Below are positions 8,081 to 15,728 of a stretch of 20,396 nucleotides of DNA, one piece after another (position 1 is the stretch's first letter; each line of letters starts with the position of its first letter). Source of the stretch: an uncultured Lachnospiraceae bacterium (GTDB lineage: Bacteria > Bacillota > Clostridia > Lachnospirales > Lachnospiraceae); assembly GCA_934292725.1 (NCBI GenBank), contig CAKQXY010000056.1, forward strand, positions 1-20,396. Direction: 5' to 3'. A model generated the notes under the pieces. That model was given only the letters and a program-made list of their open reading frames with translations. It was not told the DNA's origin and ran no database searches. The translations under genes were made by a program, and so were the position numbers.

Positions 8081-8386
8081 AATAATCGGCACAAACTTCG
8101 CGCGGTTGCGAAGCGGATGATTCAGGCTGATTGCACCAGGACGCGGACAAGCCATTACACAGGCGCCGCAGTAGTAGCATTCGCCCGGATACGCGATAAT
8201 CGGATGAGTTCCCTTCTTGTCTGATGGGAACAGAATATCACACTGACAGACACGCGCACATGTTCCGCAGCCTATGCACAGCGACTCATCAAATGAGAGA
8301 GGCTGAACACTGCAGGGAACTTCCTCAAGCGAAAAGCTGACACTGGAAAAGTCGAAAGAATTGGTTACAATCTTATCGTTTTGCAT
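8072..8386 (-). CDS. Two-cluster [4Fe-4S] ferredoxin, AprB-like partner of the flavoprotein
   Basis: This is a 104-residue iron-sulphur protein with two 4Fe-4S motifs: CIGCGTCARVCQCDI (CxxCxxCxxxC) and CYYCGACVMACPRPGAI. The insertion between the motifs and the C-terminal stretch (NHPLRNRAKFVPII) resemble the beta subunit of adenylylsulfate-reductase-like pairs more than simple clostridial ferredoxin (family inference). The start at 8386 is chosen because GGAGG (complement of 8396-8400) lies 9 bases upstream; the Met at 8392 would be only 3 bases from it. It overlaps the end of the flavoprotein gene by 14 bases, indicating translational coupling and a stable complex. It probably passes electrons to the FAD subunit. 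The electron donor is unknown. Confidence 0.88.
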   Translation of the reverse strand: MQNDKIVTNSFDFSSVSFSLEEVPCSVQPLSFDESLCIGCGTCARVCQCDILFPSDKKGTHPIIAYPGECYYCGACVMACPRPGAISLNHPLRNRAKFVPIISQ

Positions 8387-10331
8387 ATCCATTTGCCTCC
8401 CTTTCTTCCTCATAATCTTTGTTTCGCTTCTCGTACTCAGTCTGCAAATCTCCAAAGAAATCAAGCGGCACACGGCGCTCAATTACCGTGCCATTCTCCT
8501 GATGGAGTGCGATATGGCAGTGGTCTGCCTGTGGGTCCATCTTTGGATAATCGCTTCTTGTAAAGAAGAGCGGTGCAGAGCTTGACTTTCTGTGCAGCGA
8601 AGCATGAAGCACGATCTGGGCAACTGTCAGGATATCTAGTACCTCGTGGATTCGCATCAGTTCATGTGGATTTTTGCAGGAAAGCTGAGGGACGATATCG
8701 CGCTCATAGGAGCCAAGCAGATCAAGACCTTCGCGAAGAAGAGCCTCGCAGCGAACACCGCCGCAGTAATTTTGCATGGCTTTTGCAATCGCCTGATTTA
8801 ATTCCTTCCAGCTGATTCCATCTTTGACAAAGAGCGGTGCGTACAGACGGGCCTGCTCGCGGGCCGCTTCCTCTGGATCGTAAGATGGAAGCTCACAGGA
8901 CTTTGCACTGGTAGCAGCTTTTCGCCCGGCATAGTAACCTGTTGCACAGGCAAATCCGGCGCAGTCAGATGCATAAAGCTGATCACCGGCAGCGTAGATG
9001 CCATCAATGTTTGTCTTGAGGTCCCAGTCGTGAAGAATGCCGCCCGGTGCACCGAAGAACTGGCGCTCCTGCTCAAGAAAGTTAGCAGACTGCCATCCAG
9101 TACCGTAGCTTTGCAGCATATCCTTTGTCGGGTCAAAGCCACGCTTAGTATAATTTTGCAGAATCGGGATTTTCGTTTTTCCTTCTTCACCGACCATCAT
9201 GCCCCATATGACGCGGCGCTCCTCATCTGGCATACGGCTGAGATCCGCATAGAACGGCAGCTGATAGCCACGCTTAATAAGTTCATCAAAATCGAGTGTT
9301 TCTGGGCCACGATACTCGTACTTCGGATTGTCGATGACGCCGCCCTTTAAGAAGAATTTCTGACCTGGCGCTGGATAATAACGCTCCAATACGCTTGTCA
9401 GCTCTTTGCCATCGCGGTCTACATATGGAATTTCGACACCTCTGGCATCGACCATCGTTGCTGCGTACCAGGTATTGTGATTATTTCCGGTGCCATAAGC
9501 TGGAAAGCTTCGTCCGGCAGCTGAATACTCAGCACGGACAGATTTTTCCATCATAGTAAATTCAATTCCGCTTCGCCAGCCCATTGCATGACCGCTTCCG
9601 ATGCTCTGGAACGGGCGAAATTCGCACAGACCAGGCTGATCTGCGTCAAACAGCCATACTCTGGCAGGACGGGACATAGCGAGAACAGTTGATTTTGCGC
9701 GAAGAATATAAAATTTGCAGGTATGCACATCCATAGCGCAGGCTCCGGCACCGTGCTTTTTACTATTTACAAAAGATGTCAGAAGGGCAGTAGCTTCTGT
9801 ATGTTCAAGAAGTTTTACACCGAGGCGCTTTAACTCTTTATACAGAGACGGTTTAAAGGTTGAACCCCACACGCGCAGCGTAAACTTATTCTTGTAGTCA
9901 TAGGCAAACATCAGCTTTGTCTTTTCATCGCGAAAAGCTGCACCCTCAAATTCATTTTTTGTATCACGTATCTTGCCGCCAAATGATTCCATATCAAGCA
10001 TACGGTCATAGCCCTCACGGCACTCAATATAGTGGGCAATTCCGTTGCTGTAGTAGTCCTGCTCGTTGACATAGGCCCAGGCAATTTCTTCAGGTGTTAC
10101 ACCGGAGCAGGGATTTGTGCAAGCAGATTCCCAGTGGTCAAAGCCAGTTCCGGCAGAGCCGCTTCTTTCAACAGCACCTTTTTCAACTAAGATTACAGAC
10201 TGACCGCGTCTGGCAGCGGCGATAGCAGCATAGCAGCCTGCCAGTCCGCCGCCAAGAACAAGAACGTCGCAGTTAAGCTTTTCTGTGATACCTGTTTCAT
10301 TGGCATACGGCCAAGAAGTGTTATGTATCAT
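8373..10331 (-). CDS. FAD-dependent oxidoreductase, AprA / fumarate-reductase-superfamily flavoprotein
   Basis: This is a 652-residue cytoplasmic flavoprotein. An N-terminal dinucleotide-binding motif (VLVLGGGLAGCYAA, glycines 27-29 and 32) is followed by VEKGAVERSG, a stretch typical of adenylylsulfate reductase alpha. The C-terminal FAD segment is GIYAAGDQLYASDCAGFACA near residue 440, followed by a helical domain. There is no signal peptide and no covalent-FMN site obvious to me. It starts 20 bases after the M42 peptidase stop, with AAGGGGG about 10 bases upstream, and overlaps the ferredoxin gene. No sat, qmo or dsr genes are in the window, so true APS reductase activity is not supported. 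It is more likely a reductase for an unidentified organic or sulphur acceptor. Superfamily membership is secure; the substrate is unknown. Confidence 0.85.
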   Translation of the reverse strand: MIHNTSWPYANETGITEKLNCDVLVLGGGLAGCYAAIAAARRGQSVILVEKGAVERSGSAGTGFDHWESACTNPCSGVTPEEIAWAYVNEQDYYSNGIAHYIECREGYDRMLDMESFGGKIRDTKNEFEGAAFRDEKTKLMFAYDYKNKFTLRVWGSTFKPSLYKELKRLGVKLLEHTEATALLTSFVNSKKHGAGACAMDVHTCKFYILRAKSTVLAMSRPARVWLFDADQPGLCEFRPFQSIGSGHAMGWRSGIEFTMMEKSVRAEYSAAGRSFPAYGTGNNHNTWYAATMVDARGVEIPYVDRDGKELTSVLERYYPAPGQKFFLKGGVIDNPKYEYRGPETLDFDELIKRGYQLPFYADLSRMPDEERRVIWGMMVGEEGKTKIPILQNYTKRGFDPTKDMLQSYGTGWQSANFLEQERQFFGAPGGILHDWDLKTNIDGIYAAGDQLYASDCAGFACATGYYAGRKAATSAKSCELPSYDPEEAAREQARLYAPLFVKDGISWKELNQAIAKAMQNYCGGVRCEALLREGLDLLGSYERDIVPQLSCKNPHELMRIHEVLDILTVAQIVLHASLHRKSSSAPLFFTRSDYPKMDPQADHCHIALHQENGTVIERRVPLDFFGDLQTEYEKRNKDYEEEREANGYAKR

Positions 10332-10351
10332 AACGCTTGTTCCCCCTTAAC

Positions 10352-11365
10352 TCAGAATTGAAATTCATATTTTGAAAATGCAGTACAAAGACGAATGCCA
10401 GCCTCAGCATCTTCCTTTGAGATAACGCTGCTGCTGCAGTGAGCGTAACGAGTGACAACGGAAATACCGCCGGCACGGACGCCAAAGTTTGAAAGATTCA
10501 TACTGGAGGCATCGCAGCCGCCTTTATCAATGACCTCATACTGGAATGGAATATCTTTATGACGGCAGCACTGCTCCATGGCAGCAATGACATCCTCATC
10601 ACACAGAACAGATGGATCTGCAACCTTGATGCCGATTCCTTCGCCGATTGCATTGCTTCCAGTCAGGTCGCACGGATAATCATGTGCCGGGGTAACGTCA
10701 ACAGCGATGCCAATATCTGGTTTAATAAAGGCAGCAGTTGTCTTAGAGCCGCGGCAGCCAACCTCCTCCTGAACGGTAAATACATAATAAATGTCATTAG
10801 GATAAGTTCCGTCATTTTCACGAAGTGCTTCAATTAATTGAAAGCAGCCAACTCTATCATCAAATGTTTTTGAGCAGACAAGATCATTTGCAAGTGGAAG
10901 ATATTCGCCGCAATAGCCACATACAGAACCAACATGGACATATTTAAGTGCATCTTCCTTGGATTTGGCACCGATATCAATAAATAGCGCATTAGGATCA
11001 TTGTGTGCATCCTCAATATTTTTCATGCTGCTGACGACGCCATAGATGCCATTTCTAAAAACGACTCTTGTGTTGTAGGCAGAAGCAGTCCAGTTCCAGC
11101 CAACATTGCATACTAAAAGACGTCCATCTTCCTCAATTTTCTTTACCATGAAGCCAATTTCATCCATGTGAGCAGCAAACATGATTTTCTTGGATCGTGG
11201 TCCGCCTTTACCTTTTTTAACGGCAATCAGGCTTCCGAGCGGATCAACAATCAGCTCATCTGCGTATGGACGCACCTCCTGTTCAATCAATTCGCGTACT
11301 TTTTTTTCGTATCCGGCGATGCCCTGAGTTTGGGTTAAGCGGATTAGAAGTTCTTCATTTCGCAT
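10352..11365 (-). CDS. M42-family metalloaminopeptidase (FrvX/YsdC/CelM type)
   Basis: This is a 337-residue cytosolic co-catalytic metal aminopeptidase; relatives form tetrahedral dodecamers that trim peptides, and several are misannotated as endoglucanase M. All expected metal and catalytic residues are present: His66 and Asp68 (AAHMDEIG), Asp169 (FDDRVG), catalytic Glu200 and ligand Glu201 (VQEEVG), Asp223 (AVDVT) and His309 (YAHCSSS). GAGGAGG lies about 8 bases before the ATG. It is the first gene of a minus-strand unit with the flavoprotein and ferredoxin genes. That company is unusual for an M42 peptidase and may mean that a peptide or amino-acid derivative is the common substrate (inference). 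Confidence 0.93.
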   Translation of the reverse strand: MRNEELLIRLTQTQGIAGYEKKVRELIEQEVRPYADELIVDPLGSLIAVKKGKGGPRSKKIMFAAHMDEIGFMVKKIEEDGRLLVCNVGWNWTASAYNTRVVFRNGIYGVVSSMKNIEDAHNDPNALFIDIGAKSKEDALKYVHVGSVCGYCGEYLPLANDLVCSKTFDDRVGCFQLIEALRENDGTYPNDIYYVFTVQEEVGCRGSKTTAAFIKPDIGIAVDVTPAHDYPCDLTGSNAIGEGIGIKVADPSVLCDEDVIAAMEQCCRHKDIPFQYEVIDKGGCDASSMNLSNFGVRAGGISVVTRYAHCSSSVISKEDAEAGIRLCTAFSKYEFQF

Positions 11366-11430
11366 CGCGAGTACCTCCTCATTTTTGACTGCATAATTAA
11401 TGATATAACTAGTTGTGCAAGCCTATAAGA

Positions 11431-11459
11431 ATTTTATCACCTAAAAAAATGGAATGCAA
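11431..11459 (-). promoter_or_regulatory. Promoter of the M42-flavoprotein-ferredoxin unit
   Basis: On the minus strand, TTGCAT (complement of 11454-11459) and TAAAAT (complement of 11431-11436) are 17 bases apart, with TGA directly before the -10 giving an extended -10. It lies between coaX and the peptidase gene. I see no terminator for coaX here, so read-through is possible. Confidence 0.5.
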
Positions 11460-11466
11460 TACGTGA

Positions 11467-12237
11467 TTATCGAGTTTGATTTTTTTTATAAATTAGTGCA
11501 AGCCCCTTAAGCATTAAGTCAGGATCGTATGAAATTGATTCCTCGCAGTACGGAAGGATTGCTGGTGCGATACCACCTGTGGCTACTACAATAGCATTTT
11601 CGCCAATTTCTTTTTTGATGCGGCGAATCATGCCGTCAATCATTGCAGCGTTGCCAAAGAGGGAACCGCTTTTCATGCAGTCAATTGTATTGCTGCCTAT
11701 CACGTGCTTTGGCGCCTCTAAACTGATAAAAGGAAGCTGAGATGTCTGTGAGGAGAGTGAGTTTAGTGCGACAGCGGCACCAGGGGCAATGGCACCGCCT
11801 ATATACTGGCGCTTATCATTTATAACGGAAAAAGTCGTTGCAGTTCCCATATCAATAATAATAGAAGGAACTGGATAAGCAGCTATAGCGGCAACGGCTG
11901 TCACCACAAGATCGCTGCCAAGTTGGGTTGGATTATCAATACGAATAGAAAGACCTGTTTTTACGCCAGGTCCGACAATCAGCGGCTCTTTAGGAATTAA
12001 TTTTGTCAGTGCTGTCTTTACAATATTCGATAAAGGTGGAACGACAGATGAGATAATGCTGCCTTCCACCTGTGCGCGTGAAATAGAGTGAAGTTCAAAA
12101 ATGAGCTTAAAATCAATAGCATATTCAAGCTCTGTCTTATCGGTACGTGTAGAGAGGCGTTCTGTAAATAAAACGTGATCTGCTTCAATTCCTCCTACTA
12201 CAATATTTGTATTTCCAATATCAACTGCAATAATCAT
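11467..12237 (-). CDS. coaX: Type III pantothenate kinase
   Basis: This is a 256-residue CoaX, the ASKHA-fold kinase that phosphorylates pantothenate in the first committed step of coenzyme A synthesis. Family motifs are in order: DIGNTN near the N terminus (Asp6), ISSVVPPL, GPGVKTGL, NPTQLGSD, IDMGTATTFSVI, then GGAIAPG and a conserved C-terminal ATGG. At NPTQLGSDLV a Leu follows the Asp, where many homologues have Arg; related clostridial sequences may share this. The frame is open to 12348, but the start at 12237 is chosen because the protein then begins MIIAVDIGNTN at the conserved motif and AAAGG lies 9 bases upstream. The gene is divergent from the spore-protein gene. Confidence 0.94.
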   Translation of the reverse strand: MIIAVDIGNTNIVVGGIEADHVLFTERLSTRTDKTELEYAIDFKLIFELHSISRAQVEGSIISSVVPPLSNIVKTALTKLIPKEPLIVGPGVKTGLSIRIDNPTQLGSDLVVTAVAAIAAYPVPSIIIDMGTATTFSVINDKRQYIGGAIAPGAAVALNSLSSQTSQLPFISLEAPKHVIGSNTIDCMKSGSLFGNAAMIDGMIRRIKKEIGENAIVVATGGIAPAILPYCEESISYDPDLMLKGLALIYKKNQTR

Positions 12238-12275
12238 AACAATCTGCCTTTCTGTGAGAACAACATTATGCAGAA

Positions 12276-12304
12276 AGAATATCATGATAAAACAGGAAAA
12301 ACAA
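12276..12304 (-). promoter_or_regulatory. Promoter of coaX
   Basis: On the minus strand, TTGTTT (complement of 12299-12304) and TATTCT (complement of 12276-12281) are 17 bases apart, with TGA immediately before the -10. The predicted leader to the coaX start at 12237 is about 30 bases. Confidence 0.5.
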
Positions 12305-12346
12305 GTATCATTTTGGGTATAATAAAGAAAAAAAGGAGCTGTTTTC

Positions 12347-12541
12347 ATGGAAAATAATAAGAGAAAAACAAAGCCTGATTGGAATAAGCTGACAGCAGAA
12401 GATCTTCAAAAGCTTGAAATTGCAGAGGAGATAGGTGTGATTGACAAAATCTATGCAGGCGGATATGGAAATCTTACATCAAAAGAATCGGGAAAAATCG
12501 GAGGGATTCTCGCTGCCAGAAACAAAGCAAAGAAGAAGTAA
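12347..12541 (+). CDS. Small acid-soluble spore protein, alpha/beta type
   Basis: This is a 64-residue protein. Its second half (EIAEEIGVIDKI, then GNLTSKESGKIGG) follows the alpha/beta SASP pattern of a conserved helix, a Gly-rich turn, LTSxExGxxGG and a basic end. SASPs coat and protect spore DNA and are degraded by the GPR protease at germination. AAAGGAG at 12333-12339 is 7 bases before the ATG. A TATAAT at 12318-12323 has no convincing -35, and CATTTTG at 12309-12315 resembles a forespore sigma-G -10 only loosely, so the promoter class is open. The gene indicates that the host is, or descends from, a spore former. The sequence is shorter and more divergent than the classic Bacillus SASPs. 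Confidence 0.8.
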   Translation: MENNKRKTKPDWNKLTAEDLQKLEIAEEIGVIDKIYAGGYGNLTSKESGKIGGILAARNKAKKK

Positions 12542-12550
12542 AGAAACAGG

Positions 12551-12579
12551 TTGAAAGAAAGTGCGGAATCCATTATACT
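12551..12579 (+). promoter_or_regulatory. Promoter of deoC
   Basis: TTGAAA (12551-12556) and TATACT (12574-12579) are 17 bases apart, and transcription would begin about 30 bases before the deoC start. The -10 is one arm of a perfect 6-bp dyad, TATACT-AAA-AGTATA (12574-12588), a possible operator. Confidence 0.68.
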
Positions 12580-12619
12580 AAAAGTATAGAGATTATTATG
12601 AAGAAATGGAGGATTCAAA

Positions 12620-13270
12620 ATGGATCACGCAAAGCTGTTAAATAAAGTAGACCACACATTGTTGGCACAGGGAGCAACATGGGAGGAAATTCGTCAGATT
12701 TGTGACGATGCTATCCGTTTTAAGACAGCATCCGTATGTATTCCGCCGTCCTACGTAAAGCAGGCAAAGGGTTATGTAGGCGATAGAATGAAGATTTGTA
12801 CTGTAATCGGTTTTCCAAATGGCTATAACACTACAGCTGTAAAGGAGTTCGAGACAAGAGACGCAATCGAAAATGGTGCAGATGAGATTGATATGGTAAT
12901 CAATATTGGATGGGTAAAGGACGGCAGATACGATCTTGTTGAAGAAGAAATCCGCTGCCTGAAGGCTGCATGCGGTGACAAAATTTTAAAGGTTATCATT
13001 GAGACTTGTCTTCTGACAGATACAGAGAAGATTCGTATGTGCGAAGTAGTAACTGCGGCAAAGGCAGATTTTATTAAGACATCTACAGGATTCTCCAAGG
13101 CAGGTGCAACATTTGATGATATCGCACTTTTTGCTTCACATGTAGGTGAGAATGTGCAGATTAAGGCAGCCGGCGGAATTTCATCCTTTGCAGATGCAGA
13201 TGAGTTTGTAAAGCTTGGCGCTGACAGACTTGGAACAAGCCGTCTTGTAAAGATTGAAAAACAGCAGTAA
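12620..13270 (+). CDS. deoC: Deoxyribose-phosphate aldolase
   Basis: This is a 216-residue class I aldolase that splits 2-deoxyribose 5-phosphate into glyceraldehyde 3-phosphate and acetaldehyde in deoxynucleoside catabolism. The catalytic residues are present: Asp91 (EIDMVINIG), the Schiff-base Lys153 (FIKTSTGF) and the assisting Lys182 (VQIKAAGGI). GGAGG is 8 bases before the ATG. It appears to be a single-gene unit with its own promoter; no deoxyribonucleoside kinase, phosphorylase or deoR is adjacent. The following ECF transporter has a separate promoter starting 7 bases after the stop. Confidence 0.96.
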   Translation: MDHAKLLNKVDHTLLAQGATWEEIRQICDDAIRFKTASVCIPPSYVKQAKGYVGDRMKICTVIGFPNGYNTTAVKEFETRDAIENGADEIDMVINIGWVKDGRYDLVEEEIRCLKAACGDKILKVIIETCLLTDTEKIRMCEVVTAAKADFIKTSTGFSKAGATFDDIALFASHVGENVQIKAAGGISSFADADEFVKLGADRLGTSRLVKIEKQQ

Positions 13271-13276
13271 ATAAGA

Positions 13277-13306
13277 TTGACAAAGACTACTTGAAGGACG
13301 TATACT
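13277..13306 (+). promoter_or_regulatory. Promoter of the ECF transporter operon
   Basis: TTGACA (13277-13282) and TATACT (13301-13306) are 18 bases apart. The leader of about 55 bases carries a small hairpin (GGTGCG 13332-13337, CGCATC 13344-13349) just before the RBS. There is no room for an FMN, TPP or cobalamin riboswitch. Confidence 0.72.
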
Positions 13307-13368
13307 AGCAATGTTGAAAAAATTGGATTATGGTGCGTTTATGCGCATCATGCAGAGGAGGAGAGGTT

Positions 13369-13917
13369 ATGAAAAACAACAGCATTAAAACCGTTGTTGC
13401 CGTTGGAATCGGTGCAGCATTGTTTTTTGTACTGGGACGTTTTGTGGCAATTCCAAGCCCAGTTCCAAACACAAATATCAGCTTGCAGTATGCAGTACTT
13501 GCATTGTTAGCAGCAATGTACGGACCAGTAGCAGGCGGTCTGATCGGATTTATCGGACATGCACTGATCGATTTATCATGGGGCGGCAGCCCGTGGTGGA
13601 GCTGGGTAATCACATCAGCATTTGTAGGTGTTGTGATTGGATTGTTTGCAAAGAAGCTCAATGTACAGGAAGGTGTATTTGATAAGACAAAGACAGCTAT
13701 CTTCGCAATCGCTAATGTGGCAGCACATGTGATTGGCTGGGTAGTCGTAGCGCCAGTACTTGATATTTTAATTTACGCAGAGCCTGTAAAAAAGGTATTT
13801 GCGCAGGGTGTATTTGCAGCAATCTCCAATACCATCACAGGAGTGATTGTTGGCGGACTGTTAATTGTGGCATATACAAAGACCATTGCAAAGAAAGGTT
13901 CTCTCGATAGAGAATAA
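13369..13917 (+). CDS. ECF transporter S component (UPF0397 / ECF-ribofla_trS family)
   Basis: This is a 182-residue membrane protein with about five to six hydrophobic segments. The N-terminal region (GIGAALFFVLGRFVAIPSPV and SLQYAVLALLAAMYGPVAGG) and SPWWSWVI are characteristic of UPF0397, a substrate-binding component of energy-coupling-factor vitamin importers. The Pfam family is named for riboflavin, but the substrate of UPF0397 members is not settled to my knowledge. The start at 13369 follows a GAGGAGGAGAGG tract; the earlier Met at 13330 has no RBS. A dedicated ATPase and T component follow, so this is a group I ECF system. A strong hairpin lies between this gene and the ATPase gene. 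Confidence 0.88.
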   Translation: MKNNSIKTVVAVGIGAALFFVLGRFVAIPSPVPNTNISLQYAVLALLAAMYGPVAGGLIGFIGHALIDLSWGGSPWWSWVITSAFVGVVIGLFAKKLNVQEGVFDKTKTAIFAIANVAAHVIGWVVVAPVLDILIYAEPVKKVFAQGVFAAISNTITGVIVGGLLIVAYTKTIAKKGSLDRE

Positions 13918-13925
13918 AACTTTGA

Positions 13926-13982
13926 CAAAGCCTTCTCATTTAGCTGAAAAATTTTCAGCTTGTGAAAAGGCTTTGATTTTTA
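13926..13982 (+). terminator. Intra-operon hairpin terminator or attenuator
   Basis: Outer arms CAAAGCCTT (13926-13934) and AAGGCTTTG (13967-13975) enclose an inner perfect stem AGCTGAAAA (13942-13950) / TTTTCAGCT (13952-13960), followed by ATTTTTATT. It stands between the S-component and ATPase genes and may limit expression of the energising module relative to the S component. Otherwise it would end a monocistronic transcript, but I see no separate promoter for the ATPase gene. Confidence 0.7.
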
Positions 13983-14003
13983 TTGCTTTTATGAGGTATT
14001 TAA

Positions 14004-15728
14004 ATGACGAAGAAAAAGTCCCCTGTTATTTCATTTGAAGATTTTTCATTCCAATATAGGGCGCAGAAAAAGCCAACACTGACAGGGATCAATCTGAATA
14101 TTTATCCGGGAGAAAAGGTACTGATCGCAGGACCTTCCGGCAGCGGAAAGAGTACGCTGGCAGGCTGCATCAATGGGTTAAATCCATTTTCTAATCCTGG
14201 TGAAAGTACAGGCAAGCTGATTGTAGACGGAGTAGATGCGATGCAAAGCAGCATTTTTGAACTGTCAGCTCATGTGGGAACAGTGTTACAGGATCCAGAT
14301 GGACAATTTATCGGTCTGACGGTAGGTGAGGATATTGCGTTTGCATTGGAAAATAGCTGTACACCTCAGGACAAAATGCATGAAATTACAAAGCACGCGG
14401 CAGAGCTTGTTGGCATTGAGCATCATCTGGACTACGCACCGCATGAGTTATCAGGCGGACAAAAGCAGCGAGTCAGCCTTGCTGGTGTTATGGTCGATGA
14501 GGTGAAGATCCTTCTCTTTGATGAGCCACTTGCTAATCTCGATCCGGCAGCAGGAAAGCAGGCAATTGAACTGATTGATGAGATTCAGAAAAAGACGGAT
14601 ACCACTGTTTTAATCATTGAACATCGCCTAGAGGATGTACTTTGGAGAAATGTGGATCGTATTGTGCTTGTTAATGATGGTACAATTCTTGCTGATTTGA
14701 CGCCAGATGAATTGCTTTCAACAAATCTGCTTAGAGATAATGGTATTCGCGAGCCGCTCTATATAACCGCCATGCGTTATGCAGGAATTGATATTACAAA
14801 GGAAAAGAAGCCAGCCCATGCCGATTCAGTTGTGTTAGATGAGTCTGATCAAAAAAAGCTGCGAAATTGGTTTTCGGCACAGCCATTCTCCCCAAAGGAG
14901 CCAGAAGGAGTTCCTCTTTTGGAAGTGAAGAATTTGAGCTTTGGCTACAATAAAGGGCAGCAGACGTTAAAAAATGTTAGTCTTTCTGTGAAAAAAGGCG
15001 AGATGGTCAGCATTGTGGGACGAAACGGAGCCGGAAAATCCACCTTTTCTAAGCTAGTGTGTGGCTTTGAGGATCCTAATCAGGGAGAGATATTTTTTGA
15101 AGGGCAAGATCTTTTGAAGGAAAATATTAGAAGCCGTGCCAAGAAGATTGGCTATGTCATGCAAAATCCTAATCAGATGATTTCTAAAACAATGATTTAT
15201 GATGAAGTTGCGCTTGGCCTTCAGAAGTCTGGAAAGTCTGAGGAGGAGATTCGAGCGAAAGTCGAAGAAACGTTAAAAATTTGTGGTCTGTATCCGTTCC
15301 GCAACTGGCCAATTTCGGCACTTAGTTTTGGACAGAAAAAGCGTGTGACGATCGCAAGCGTTCTTGTGCAGGATCCGAAATTAATTATCCTCGACGAGCC
15401 GACAGCGGGACAGGACTTTAAGCACTACACGGAAATTATGGAATTTTTGCGCGGATTAAATGAGCAGGGTGTTACCGTTATCATGATTACACATGATATG
15501 CATCTAATGTTAGAGTACACACCAAGAGCGCTTGTATTTTCCGATGGACAGCTGATTGACGACTGCAGGGCATCACAGGTACTGTGCAATCCAGAGCTTG
15601 TGGCGCGTGCCGCACTCAAGGAGACGAGTCTTTTTACACTCGCAAATCGCTGTGGCATCACTCCGCCGGAAAGCTTTGTAGAGCGCTTTATTCAGGAAGA
15701 CAGGGAGGTTCGCAGCCATGGCCGCTAA
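14004..15728 (+). CDS. ECF transporter ATPase, two fused ATP-binding domains (YkoD-like)
   Basis: This is a 574-residue cytoplasmic energy-coupling ATPase with two complete ABC domains in one chain. Domain 1 has Walker A GPSGSGKST (residues 43-51), signature LSGGQKQRVSL (from 149) and Walker B ILLFDEP (169-175). Domain 2 has Walker A GRNGAGKST (about 335), the degenerate signature LSFGQKKRVTI (about 440) and Walker B LIILDEP. The Gly-to-Phe change in the second signature is common in fused CbiO/YkoD-type ATPases, as I recall. Translation starts at the ATG at 14004 with GAGG 7 bases upstream. It overlaps the T-component gene by 11 bases. It powers the S component encoded upstream (inferred from the operon). 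Confidence 0.95.
   Translation: MTKKKSPVISFEDFSFQYRAQKKPTLTGINLNIYPGEKVLIAGPSGSGKSTLAGCINGLNPFSNPGESTGKLIVDGVDAMQSSIFELSAHVGTVLQDPDGQFIGLTVGEDIAFALENSCTPQDKMHEITKHAAELVGIEHHLDYAPHELSGGQKQRVSLAGVMVDEVKILLFDEPLANLDPAAGKQAIELIDEIQKKTDTTVLIIEHRLEDVLWRNVDRIVLVNDGTILADLTPDELLSTNLLRDNGIREPLYITAMRYAGIDITKEKKPAHADSVVLDESDQKKLRNWFSAQPFSPKEPEGVPLLEVKNLSFGYNKGQQTLKNVSLSVKKGEMVSIVGRNGAGKSTFSKLVCGFEDPNQGEIFFEGQDLLKENIRSRAKKIGYVMQNPNQMISKTMIYDEVALGLQKSGKSEEEIRAKVEETLKICGLYPFRNWPISALSFGQKKRVTIASVLVQDPKLIILDEPTAGQDFKHYTEIMEFLRGLNEQGVTVIMITHDMHLMLEYTPRALVFSDGQLIDDCRASQVLCNPELVARAALKETSLFTLANRCGITPPESFVERFIQEDREVRSHGR

Noticed and set aside
8798..9190. Open frames on both strands across the flavoprotein gene
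   Set aside because: They are shadows of a long gene with biased codon use; none has a good RBS or recognisable domain.
8373..10331. Calling the flavoprotein a true adenylylsulfate reductase (aprA)
   Set aside because: No sulphate-reduction partners are present and active-site identity cannot be confirmed by eye.
13283..13368. FMN or other vitamin riboswitch ahead of the ECF S component
   Set aside because: The leader is only about 60 bases and lacks the multi-stem junction; only one small hairpin is present.
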